In this document: positions 1 to 10,105 of the stretch, one piece after another
Layout of the letters: the number at the start of each line of letters is the position of its first letter
Position numbering within the stretch: the stretch's first letter is position 1
Origin: Ottelia alismoides
Taxonomy: Eukaryota; Streptophyta; Magnoliopsida; Alismatales; Hydrocharitaceae
Assembly (NCBI GenBank): GCA_037367405.1
Contig: JAZKJV010005550.1
Span: 790,136 to 854,135 of the forward strand
Direction: 5' to 3'
Length of the DNA: 64,000 nt
Program-made: the position numbers and the translations under genes
The notes under the pieces: generated by a model
Databases searched by the model: none
What the model was told of the DNA's origin: nothing
Seen by the model: only the letters and a program-made list of their open reading frames with translations

Positions 1-840
1 GCTAACTTTGCTCACCACAATCGAGATATTTGGCCCGGTAATAGACACATATATGAGCTTTCCAACAAACTCTCTATGTCTCCGCTTGTCCTCCTCTGTA
101 TCGTTAACATATAGCTTCATGTTGCCATCCACGGGAGTAGTGGCAGGTCTACAATCTGCCACGTATGTCTCTGAAAGGAGATCCGTAACATACTTCCTCT
201 AGGTTATCACAAGATCATGTTCCCTGGTGAACTCAAGCCCTCCGAAGTATCGCAATTCATCGAGGTTTTTGATGACAAACTGCTATCCATGGAGCTCCTT
301 AATGGCACTAATACCTTGTATATCATCTCTTGTAATAGTGATATCATCAACATAAACTAAAATGTCAACAACACTTCTTCGAGTCCTCCGACCAAACACT
401 GAATGATTTGTATATCTGATGGAGTTTTGCTACTCTATCAAGTCCAAGAGCTTTTGGAACCATGCTCTGGGGCTCTGCTTAAGTCCATAGATAGCCTTAT
501 GAAGTATGCATACCTTATGACACTCCCCCTCAGCAGGCAACACATGTGGGTGTTGCATATAGATCACAGCAAAATGTTATTCACATCTAACTGATATAGG
601 GACCAACCCTGTACCACTGCAATCGAGAGGTGGCTCCTAATGGTAGAATGACATCCCACTGGAGAGAACATGTCCTGATAGTCCACCCCATAAGTTTGGA
701 TGAACCCACAATCACAAGCCTAGATTTGTAGCGATTAAGACTGCCATCTGCACGATGCTTCACTGCAAATACCCATTTGCAGCCAACTGCAGATGCCCTT
801 GTAAAGGGCAGTTCCCGAGCTCCATGTGCCACAGGACTGG
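1..840 (-). pseudogene. Ty1/copia reverse transcriptase fragment, decayed
   Basis: Read on the minus strand this is the reverse-transcriptase part of a Ty1/copia polyprotein. The entry motif GCKWVFAVKHRADGS lies near 735-790. The catalytic YVDD box is at 343-354, followed by a K-L-RYFGGLEF-like stretch and then KYVTDLL and PATTP-type motifs that follow the palm in copia elements. In-frame stop codons break the frame (for example a TAG just after the KELHG stretch and another before RKYVTDLL), so it cannot be active. The left edge is cut by the window, so RNase H and the 3' LTR may lie outside. No LTR was recognised. The family call is firm from the motifs; the lineage within copia is not determined. 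Confidence 0.9.
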
Positions 841-1103
841 AGCATTGTCATCTCCTTCTCCATGTCCAGACGTCACTGACTGTATCACATAGCCTCATGA
901 TTTATTCGTGGGATCTCAAAAGTTGAGAGATCCATGATCCGCTGAAAGATGCCCCAAAGAAACATGGGCAACTCGAGGATTTCTAGTAGTATTATTATCA
1001 TCATAATCATTGCAGATGCCAATATGCAATACTACGCAAGTCATGCAATTAGAAGTTCAGTCGTGTATAATATCGACACAAGTTAAAATTAACAAATAAC
1101 ATT

Positions 1104-1154
1104 ACAACAACACAACAACAAAACCTTTTACCACAATTAAGTAGGGTCGGCTAC
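1104..1154 (-). mobile_element. RTE-type LINE 3' terminal fragment
   Basis: The plus strand shows ACAACAACAC followed by an AAACC-TTTTACCACAATTAA stretch and GGTCGGCTAC. This is the reverse complement of the 3' end of plant RTE retrotransposons, which close with a TTG/TTGTTG tail. The same signature closes the larger RTE copy at 22748, which supports the call. Only about 50 bp of the tail remains. Confidence 0.6.
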
Positions 1155-2989
1155 AAAAAATAACAAATAACATAGTATCATAAATTTAAAATCCATAATA
1201 TATATAATAGATATCAAGTAAATATGTTGATGAAGCTTTACCGCTCGTCAGAAGTCAGAACTGAGAGTGTTTTACTTTTATTTGCTTTGCTTGTAGTCCT
1301 CTATATTGTCTTCTGATTATGTCTCTGTATTTCGTAAATTTTCCCATTTCATATACAAGTATATGGCTTCTAATCCATCGATTTCTAATATCAAATCTTC
1401 CATCACCGTGTTATCTTGGTGTGTTCCCGAGACTATGCCTGCGAATACGGGAACATATGATATGGATAGTAACCCATTAGCTCTGTAGGATCTTGACCTC
1501 GTGAAGGACTCACATTGTGGAAAAAATCGCACAGAGGGCTCATGTCAGTGAAAGGCCCCAGATTTTATCGTTAAGTCATTGGTCAGGGGTGCGATGGTAG
1601 TAAGGGGGGTGGGGGTAGATGTGTGAGGGATTAATGAGGGGTCAACAACGGTTTTGGATAAGGATTTTTGGTGTAGGGTAAATATGGCTTATTTGGATGG
1701 TTAGCCACTTGATGTAAGATCAGTTCTTTGACACCGTCTTGGGAAAAATGAATAACTTGTTTATTATGTGACCGTATGGTCTTCTTACATAGAAGTGAGT
1801 GAGTCCTCGGATCAATGATAACACAAATTGATATTACAAGCAAATGGTAAATCGCAAATACAAATATTAAATAAGTAATTCTCTCTCACATTGATGATTC
1901 TTAAGCAAAGTGTCTTATTCTCCTATAGACAAGCTATGGGATCTGCGTGAGCATGACAGATTTCCTAGGCGTCTATTCCTTATTCTGAGGTATATCATGA
2001 CGATCATTTTGCATATTATGCCCTTAGTCAGTATGAATCTTTATTGTTTAATGGATGGCTTCGGGGCAGATTCGAAGAAATGATATATTAAAGAGCGTCT
2101 CACACCCCTCCTTGGTTTGGTTCTCCGCAGTCGAAGTAGGATTGAACTGCCCAACTGGGTGAACTGGATGTACTGATGCTCGGTGAAAGAGCCTTTTAAA
2201 CAACTCGGCAGAAGGTCAATGCATGTCCAATTTTCCACGTAGAAAAAACACATTGCCTGATTTGACTGACATCCCTACAGGATGCCCCCATCGCGTTTGA
2301 CCAGAGGATGAGAGTAGAATAGGCAAGCATACGAGCTGGAGGACCGGGGGAAAGGGAAAGGGAATAGTATAGTATAGTTTTTCCCTATGTCTGCCCGCGT
2401 TTTGGGATTCCTAAGCTGTCATAGGCACTTCAACCCAAACCTATTGTTTATTGGTCACCTTCGCTCCTATTAAGTAACGTGGCTTGTGTTCTCAATCATC
2501 GGATCTCTGGCTCGGGCGCAAGGGGTTAGATAAGATTGCCTCCCTGCACCTTTCTCATCTGTGGTCACAACAGAGGCATTGAACATCATCCTGAGTTTGG
2601 CGGTACATATCAGTTTTTCAGATGCTTCACAGTGTGGAAATGCTCCAATTTCATTCTTCAGCATGCGGATGGCATCTGTTCTTCATGGAGGGCATCCGAG
2701 AAGCCTGCATACTGGCGACGGTTGAATTTTTTGCTGGTTTTCCGGGCATGTACATGAAAGGATCTGAATTTTCGTTCATGACTTTTAGTTTATTTGACGA
2801 GGTGACAATAAGGTGCAATGATGGTCGTGGATTGGATTTTGTTGATAGAGAAGATGAATTGCATGTTGTCAAATCTTTCCGCTTCTCTTGTATGAGATGG
2901 TGAATCTTCCTGTTCTGGTTTATGGCTGGACTGAGGGAATCTTAATGAGAATGACACGGATGGATTCTGCATGGCTTGCAAATGCGAGG
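1155..2989. other. unassigned sequence, no gene recognised
   Basis: Short open frames of 60-93 codons occur on both strands (for example 1306-1488, 1317-1532, 2041-2253, 2622-2903), but none shows a domain or codon pattern I recognise and several overlap in antiparallel frames. The part around 2041-2540 is more GC-rich than its surroundings and could be a degraded insertion of unknown origin. No LTR, TIR or splice-linked exon was identified. Confidence 0.4.
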
Positions 2990-3478
2990 GTTCGTGTCTT
3001 GTCCGTAGTCAGAGTGGGCACAATTATTTTCTTGCTTTGGTTGATGATTATACTCGTGAGGGTCTATTTACGTGCTGAAGTCGTTGATGTAATATATTTA
3101 ACAATTCTCGCACCTGTAGTGATAATGCTTTGAAGTTTTTTCCAGCATGATCTTCATAATTTCTTTGCCTCGTGATGGTCATCAAACTGGGGACTTTAAA
3201 ATATAAAATTTCGAGGCTCTTCCCTCTGGTCTTTTATTTTGGTCGGCCGTATATTGAGAATGTGTTGCAGGCTGTACCCTATTACATGGGTTTTAGGGAA
3301 GCGGTTTTATAGTATTGGTGGGTCCAAGCTGTGCTCTACACACGTCATTATTTTTCTTCAGATGAGTCATCAACTTCTAATGGCTATCCTTTTTTAAAGT
3401 TGTTTTCGAATGAGACAATGCCGCATCCATATAGTGAATCTGCCTTATTGATACCGAGTTATGAGTTTATGGATAAAT
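2990..3478 (+). pseudogene. possible decayed copia-like integrase remnant
   Basis: One plus-strand frame reads a LVDDYTR-like string at about 3036-3056, then SDNALKFF at about 3120, then a YPFLKLFSN string near 3390. Copia integrases have F-DDYSR, SDNA-E and a P-E-LF-N motif in the same order and at comparable spacing. Several stops and frame changes intervene. This would be a separate element from the one at 1-840, which is on the other strand. The match is by eye and weak. Confidence 0.3.
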
Positions 3479-3780
3479 AGATGTGAGCACTGATGCCGTC
3501 ATTAAAAATGCTGCAAAAAGGCTTCAATATTGTGATGGTCCAAATCACAGGAGTCCTATTTGCAATTAGTTTATGTATTGATTGAGTTGAGTTCATGGCA
3601 AATTTAGATACTCAGAGTCAGATGTGATGTATTAATGCATGCAGTAAAAAGTGTATTGAAAGTACTTTGGATATAGTGGATACTATGGCAACTATTTTAC
3701 GCATGGATATTATGCAATATGGACTACTTTATTTCGATTTACTGTGAATATGATCTATTTGAATCTCGAGAAGACGGGAG
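3479..3780. other. unassigned spacer before the L1 element
   Basis: No coding or repeat signal was seen. The 5' boundary of the following L1 is not defined by a visible target-site duplication, so part of this stretch may belong to it. Confidence 0.3.
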
Positions 3781-4160
3781 GGTAGTGGATGGTGAAGTGC
3801 GCTGTTGGCGGAGCGCAGGGGAAAGAAAGGGGAAAAGCTCCTTTGCATCCGGAGCCGGTCAGAGCTTCGTCTAAGGAGGCTACGCCTGGTGACAAGGGGT
3901 TTCGTCGGATGTCGACGACTACCTCATAGAGACGGTGTTTCAAGTGCGGCGTGGTAGGTCACGTTGCGCGATGCTGTAGGGTGAAAGACGAGATATGCTT
4001 TCGGTGCTGGTCGGAGGGTCATGTACGAAGGGAGTGTCTCTGCTTCTCGTCCATGATGGACGTCGATGCGGTGGCTGGGCGTGAGCCCTTGGTGGAAGGT
4101 GGACTTGCCGCGGACCCTGTCAATGGAGTGCTCATTGCGGAGGGCCACCTGAAGACTTGA
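3781..4160 (+). pseudogene. L1 ORF1 remnant with two CCHC zinc knuckles
   Basis: The frame containing 3936-4037 encodes CFKCGVVGHVARCC followed by CFRCWSEGHVRREC, two C-x2-C-x4-H-x4-C knuckles in tandem. This is the nucleic-acid-binding end of plant L1 ORF1 proteins, which chaperone the element's RNA. A stop (TAG at 3927-3929) lies just upstream in frame, and the frame ends at 4160. The N-terminal part cannot be followed cleanly. Between 4161 and 5807 several GC-rich frames are open, but none is convincingly ORF1; I take them as decayed ORF1/linker sequence. Confidence 0.75.
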
Positions 4161-5807
4161 GGAGAGTAGCGGAGATTTTGGCGTTGGGGCGATCTGCAGG
4201 CTGCGTGGAGGACGAAGTTTGGTTGTCGGAGTCAGAGTTGTGCGTTCTGGAGTTGAGGCGGCGAAGGCTAATGCCTTCCTTTCTAATGATTGCAAACTTT
4301 TCTCGTCGTCAGTCCACTGGCAGTGACCCCATCTACGGGATGGTGAGGTGCGAGTCCAGTTGCATTGGCTGCTGGAGGTGGTGGGCCTTCCCTTTCGACG
4401 TCAAAAGCTGTCTACGATCAAGGATGTGCTACGTAGCGTCGGAGAGGTGGACCGTGTTTTGCGATCCGATCTCTGCCCCAGTGAAGACTAAAGTTTCCTC
4501 GTTTCTTTGACGAGGGAGTGGAGGGCGTTTCTTTCGGAGCTTTTGTTCAAGGTCAGCAAGGCGGCCTTCCTTTTGCGCTTGAGGAGGGTGGAGGATTCGG
4601 AGCAGCATGGCTTGCCTTGTGGATTGACACCTAGCGATCCTCCTGCGTCAGTGGGGCTGGGGGAGGTGGCCCCTTGTCGTTGAGTTCCATCTTCGACAGC
4701 CAGAAGCTCGTGTTGTATGACTTGGTCGGAGGGTTAGAACAGTCTCGATGTTTTTGTGGGAAGGCGAAACGGTGGGAGAGATTCGCAGGCGAACGATCAC
4801 GTGCTTTCTCGGGGCGCCGCTCAAGCATTTTCGGGAGAGGTGTCCTCGAAGAGTCGGCAGCCAACTGTAACACATAGGGGTTTCATATCTGTTCGTGGTG
4901 CCGGGTCAGATGGTGGCAGGTTTAGGAGTTCCATCCTAGGATCCGACCTGAATGGAGTATTCAGATACAATTCTTCTGGGAGTTCGGGTTCTATGCTGGA
5001 CCCGGTTGGTGTCTCGTCGGGTCTTGGGCCTGTGAATGGTGCTCCAGACCTGATTCCTGGGTCGAAAAACGACGCTTCTGGTTCTTGATCCTCGATGGAG
5101 CATATGTCAGTCTTTGGAGCTCGATCACCGGTGGTTTGCGCCACCACCCATTGAGGTGGAACCCATTTTGGGCAGTCCGCCCAAGTCTACGAGGGTGGGA
5201 GACGGGTCTTCTTTGCTGGTTTTGGAAAGGGAGACTTCTCTGGGGAGCTTAAACCTGATCGTTCCTGCTGGTCGGGGGGGGGGGGGTATCGGGTGGTGGA
5301 GGTACTACAACGATCTTTCTTGGGTCTACGGCCAGGGGCGATTTGCAGGAGGTTGCTGCGGCTAGAGTTCCGGAGGTGGCGCGTGTAGAGAGGGAGTCTG
5401 CTGGCAGCTCCTGTTCTTTTTGATGCTGAGGTTGACAATTTATTTTCGGGGGTCGCATCATTCGCCCGAAGTCGGAAAATGGCCAGCCACACCGTTGCAG
5501 CAGAACGAGCGCGGAGGGATCACAGATTGGCGATTGGTGAGGGGGAGCAGAAGTCGAACTTAGACCCGCTCCTCTCCTCCCATAAATGAAGAAAATCAGA
5601 GGCACGGTCGTGGTTGGAAAGTGAACTAGAAGACAAAGAAAGTTGTTTGGGAGGGAGTGGGGGCACCTTGACGATGGTCGGGGCTGATCAACCACTTGAG
5701 GTTGGGCATGTTGTTCTCTTGAATGAAGATGTAGAGGACATTCGCGTGAAGGTTGCGGAATGTCTAGGGGTGATCATCCCCTCCTTAAACCCTCAGAGTG
5801 GATCCAA

Positions 5808-6742
5808 ATGAAGATCGGTTCTTGGAATGTGAGGGGGTTAGGGGGATCAAGAGAAGAGAAGGACGATGGGGAGTCTGCTTGGATCATGGCAAGCAGATGT
5901 TGTACTTTTGCAGGAATCGAAGATTGAAACTTGGAGCTCGTTGGGTTGCTCTAGGTTATCAGATTTCAGAGTTGTCCCTGCAAGGGGAAGTTCTGGGGGC
6001 CTGGTTCTGGCATGGGATTCTGATCTTTTTGACTTCGTTGTTGATAAAGTGGCGACTAGAACTGTTTCAGTGTTGCTGGATTGTAAACATGGGAAAGGTA
6101 AAAGGTTGTTCATATGGGGATGCTGGTGGGGGCCATGATATGATTCTGTGGGAGGAGTTGAAGGATGTCAGAGATTTGTACCCGGGCATCCTCTGGCTGG
6201 TTGGGGGTGACTTCAATGTGACGCTATATGTGGCGGATCGTCCTAGCGATCGAGGTGGGAGGGACTCAGGTTCTGGTGTTTTCCAGGAGTTTGTGGGTGA
6301 AATGGAGCTGGTGGTCATGGATGTTGGTAACATGAAGTACACCTGTTGTAACACTACTTTGAGATCCCGTCTTGGCAGGTTTCTGGTCTCTGTGGAATTG
6401 TTGGAGATGTTCCCTTTTTCTGTGAGTCGAGCTCTTCCGAGGTCGCGATCGGATCATAGGCCCATCGTTTGGGATTCGGGCGAGGGACTATTATCAAGCT
6501 CAATGTTCAGGTTTGAAAAGTCTTGGCTGTTGGATGACAGTTTTAGAGAGATGATGAGAGGCTTCTGGTGCTCGTTGAATGTAGCAGATTCGACGACGCA
6601 AAGGCTGGCACAGAAACTCAAGCTGTCGCGGTGTATGTTGATGGAGCATAAAAAGCTGGTGGTTCGAAGTAGAAATGAAAAACAAGAGAAAGCGGTAGTA
6701 GAGATTGGAGACTGGATGATATTGAAGATTTGCGGCCTTTGA
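5808..6742 (+). pseudogene. L1 ORF2, endonuclease domain (broken)
   Basis: ORF2 starts at the ATG at 5808 with MKIGSWNVRGLG, the typical first motif of the L1 endonuclease. The frame then shifts: the next part (QADVVLLQESKIE, near 5890-5930) lies in the frame of 5866, and the remainder (WLVGGDFNVT near 6195-6225, SDHRPIV near 6450) in the frame of 5798. These blocks carry the conserved N, E, D/N and SDH residues of the EEP nuclease that nicks the target DNA. At least two frameshifts make it inactive. Confidence 0.88.
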
Positions 6743-8600
6743 GCAGTGAAGAACTGAGTGTTAGGGTAGCGCAAGAGCAAGTGGTTGTGGAAGATTATAG
6801 GCGAAGGAAGGTGGAGTGGCGACAAAGGTCACGGCAGAAATGGGTGAAAGAAGCAGATGCAAACACCAAATTTTTCCATGCAATAGCCAATGGTAGGAGG
6901 AAAAACAAATTTTTTGATCTTAATATGGTAGATGCTACCATACATGGGGATTAAGGAGACTGGGAGGGCACTTGTAGAGCATTTTTGCAGTTTCAGCAAA
7001 CGACAACCTAGTTCTAGTGCAAGGTGGTCGTGGAGGGGTCTCAAAAGACTGGAGGAGGGTAGACATGAGAGGCTTATTTCAGCCTTCACCAGAGAGGAGG
7101 TTCAAGAAGCTGTTTTTGAGCTCAATGCGGATGGTTGTCCTGGCGTTCTTCAGGGAATTTTGGGAGGTGGTAGAGCATAATGTTATGAATCTGTTGGTTG
7201 AATTTAGAGAAGGTAATATGGGTTTGGAGAAGCTTAACAAATCATTGTTGTTCTTACTCCCTAAGGAGGGTGCGGTACGTCTGGGTGAATTCCGACCAAT
7301 TGCGTTGTCTAATGCTATTTATCTCATTGTCGCAAAGGCGCTAGCCAACCGGCTGCTTAGAGTGATGGATGAGCTCATTTTGCTGTTGTAGACGACTTTT
7401 ATTTCAAGGAGGCTACTATTAGAGGGTGTGGTAATTGCCTCAGAAATAGTTGCAGATTGGAAGCGAAGGGGCTCCACCGGTTTTTTGTGTAAGGTCGACT
7501 TCTCTAAGGCCTATGACTGTCTGAGTTGGAGGTTTTTTTGGGCTTCGCTAATAAAGAGGGGTTTCCCGGAGTTATGGGTAGATTGGATGAAGAGGTGCAT
7601 CACAACCGTCTCTCTATTGGTTTTGGTAAATGGTAAACAGGAAGGGGGTTATTTACAGCCGCAATAGGAGGTGAGACAGGGTTGTCCTTTGGCTCCTCTT
7701 CTTTTTGTCTTGGTAGCTGACGGGTTGGTTACGATGTCGGGCCTGCCAGAGGAGGGTGGTTTTTTTAAAGGATAAACTATAGGTCAATACTCGGTACCAA
7801 TGCTGCAATACGCAGATGACACTTTGTTCTTTGTTGAGGGTAAGGTTGCGGAGTGCAGGGCGGTGAAGGCGATGCTTGATATTTTTGGGGACTTGTCAGG
7901 TTTGCAGGTAAACATTGTAAAGTCTGCTTTTGTGCCTTTGAACCTACCTTCGGAGGTCTCGGAGAGGTGTGTGGAGATCTTGGAGACAAAGCAGAATACT
8001 TTACCTATAAACTATCTGGGCTTGCCATTGTTGAATGGAAGATTGAGACAATTAGATTAGTTGCCATTATTAGAGAAAAAAAGAGAGGAAATTGACGGGT
8101 TGGGAAACAACATTCCTATCGAAGGGGGGGAAGTTGATTTTGATCAAGGCTGTTTTGTCTGCCATTCCTGTTTTTTTCATCTCAAACCGGGTTTTGTCGG
8201 TTGGAGTGCGGGAGAGGCTTGAGACCTTGATGCGTCATATCTTTTTGTCGTCATCTGCGCATGACAAGAGTCTTGCTTTGGTTGATTAGTCTACGGTGAC
8301 CATTTCGATCAGAGAGGGTGGGCTTGGAGTGCTGTCTTGGAGATATGAACATGGCGTTGCTGGCGAAGTGGGCAATGAAGATTTGGGGCCCCGTGAGCGA
8401 CCTTATGTCCAACTTTGTTCGTTCTATTTATGGTGTTTCGTCAAGCCTGATGGTTCACGCGGATTGTGCCTCATCGCCAACGACTTTTTGGAGAGGAATT
8501 TGCTTGGTCGTGTCTGTTCTGGTGGGTTGTCTTCGATCGATTTTGGGAAATGACTGAGGTTTTCGGTTCTGGACGGATGACTGGTCAGAGTTCGGAGCGA
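6730..8600 (+). pseudogene. L1 ORF2, reverse transcriptase domain (broken)
   Basis: Recognisable blocks in order: KWVKEADANTKFFHAIANGR (about 6835-6900), EFRPIALSNAIY with ALANRL (about 7285-7355), VDFSKAYDCLSW (about 7490-7525), EVRQGCPLAPLLF just after a stop near 7665, and the catalytic YADD at 7809-7820. Thumb-like text follows (SGLQVNIVKSAF, then INYLGLPL, then GKLILIKAVLSAIPVFF). The blocks are spread over all three frames with several stops, so the enzyme is dead. Order and motifs match plant L1 reverse transcriptases that copy their RNA at the nicked target. Confidence 0.9.
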
Positions 8601-8854
8601 CGTGCGATCTGTATCCAAGGCTTTTTGCTGTGGCTTTGAACAAGGAGGCTTCTGTGGCGGAGGTGTGGTCGGATGTTTCGTGGACACCGACCTTTGGTGC
8701 AATTTTGACTGAGCAAAGGGTGGAGGAGTTCTTGTGCCTTTTTACCAGATTGGGTAGAGCTGAAGTACCAACAGAAGGGTGAGACTCTTTTTGCTGGAGG
8801 GATGGCTTCTTCTCGGTCAGAAAAGCATATAAGGTGCTGGCGGGACAATAACCA

Positions 8855-9095
8855 GGTTCAGATGTGGAACTAAACGAGGACTGTCCGAGAACTTGGAATT
8901 GGAGGATCCCGGCTAGGATGAAGATTTTTCTCTGGGTGCTTAGGCGAGAGCGAATCTTAACGGTGGCTAGGAGAGCCAGATTTTTTCCAAGAGCTGAGAC
9001 GGATTGCAGACGGTGTGGATCATCCACAGAAGACATAGATCATATGTTTTTCACTTGTCCTGGACCTCCTGGTTTTGTGGAGGTGTGACAAAATG
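8855..9095 (+). pseudogene. L1 ORF2 C-terminal zinc-binding segment
   Basis: The frame from 8864 reads WRIPARMKIFLWVLRRERI, then C-RRCGSSTEDIDHMFFTC near 9005-9060. This C-x2-C ... H-x4-C pattern is the segment found after the reverse transcriptase in plant L1 ORF2 (often annotated zf-RVT). The frame ends shortly after in a PGPPGF stretch. Confidence 0.85.
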
Positions 9096-9335
9096 CGGAC
9101 TGTCCGGGTTTGCTTTGGACTGAGAAGGTATCGTTATGGAATTCAATCGACAGAACTTGGTCGGGCTCAGAGGAAGGGAGAACGAAGGCCCGTGCAGTCA
9201 TTTGGTCTCTGTGGTGGGTTAGAAATGGCGTCATTTTTCGGAGAGGAATGTTTTACTATGAAAATGTACTTGGTCATGCTAAGGCTCTTTATGAATCTTG
9301 ACGGTTGTAAATATCTTTAATAATACACACACACA

Positions 9336-10023
9336 CTTTTTGTTTGGATGGATCTCTTAGGGAGGTCCATCCCACCGTTTTCTCTAAAAAAAGATCCATT
9401 TTTCTTATGGTAGTTGTTAGATCTTGGATATGTAATGCTTCTTAATTGGAGTTGTAAACTTCTCTCAGACATACACCAACCTCTGAGGAATATCACAAGA
9501 AAAAAACAACTATAATGGCACAAATACACCACTTGCTACCCTAAAGTTTTCTTGCTGATAGCCTGTGATGCCCTGTTCACATTTATATTTCGATGAAATT
9601 TTGTGCAACCTAGAACCTTGCAGATTGATGTTCTGCATCTTGCTGACTAACATGGTGATTAGCTTGTTGAACATTTGGAATTTATGTCCTCCGTAACAAA
9701 TGAGAGATGTAAGTTATCCGTTATTTTGCTTCCTAGGGTAAGATTGTGTGTGGAGTGATAATGCTTCTGGTTATTCTATAAGCTGACTGAAGCATTAGGA
9801 TTTTCTGATCGATGGCCAAGATACAAAAAAAGTGTTCAGTATCTGGCTGGTATATTTAAGAATAAAAAATAGCTTTTGCCTATGCCGAAAGGTCTCCGTG
9901 GAAACATCATATAAATGTTAATCCCTTTAGTTTTTTCAAAAACCAGTAATCCCTTTAGTTTTTTCAAAAAACCACCGTTTAATTTTTTATACATCTATAG
10001 AATGCAATGTTCTTTTTTTCCAG
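9336..10023. other. probable CCT7 intron sequence upstream of the first visible exon
   Basis: This AT-rich stretch ends in a good pyrimidine tract and AG at 10022-10023. No earlier CCT7 exon could be found in it. A 28-bp direct duplication, containing AATCCCTTTAGTTTTTTC, lies at 9919-9974. At 9350-9380 there is a short inverted repeat around GGATGGATCTC and GGTCCATCCC. Confidence 0.5.
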
Positions 10024-10105
10024 GTTATTCCTAGGCAGCTTTGTGATAATGCTGGTTTTGATGCCACCGACGTGTTAAATAAACTTCGGCAGAAGCACGC
10101 TTCTG
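10024..10105 (+). CDS. CCT7: CCT7 exon A (fourth from the end)
   Basis: Acceptor AG at 10022-10023 after a T-rich tract, donor GT at 10106-10107. Encodes [20 protein letters not shown] and then LRQKHAS, and ends in phase 1, shared with the next exon to give Gly. Confidence 0.95.

Larger units (their letters stand above)
3781..9335 (+). mobile_element. L1-type LINE retrotransposon, nearly full length, decayed
   Basis: A non-LTR element on the plus strand with the plant L1 order: an ORF1 part with two zinc knuckles (about 3936-4037), then ORF2 with an apurinic/apyrimidinic-type endonuclease (from 5808), reverse transcriptase (about 7100-8300) and a C-terminal RVT-associated zinc-binding segment (about 8855-9090). 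The 3' end is a TAATAATA followed by an ACACAC run near 9322-9338, a usual kind of L1 tail. Multiple stops and frameshifts show it is dead. GC content is clearly higher than in the AT-rich surroundings. No target-site duplication was found, so both edges are approximate. Confidence 0.9.

Noticed and set aside
2041..2540. Possible organelle DNA insertion
   Set aside because: The composition is different from the surroundings, but I could not match it to any organelle gene I know, so no call is made.
5114..5695. Proline-rich minus-strand frames of up to 148 codons
   Set aside because: Antisense shadows within the L1; the plus strand carries the recognisable L1 order and these frames show no conserved motif.
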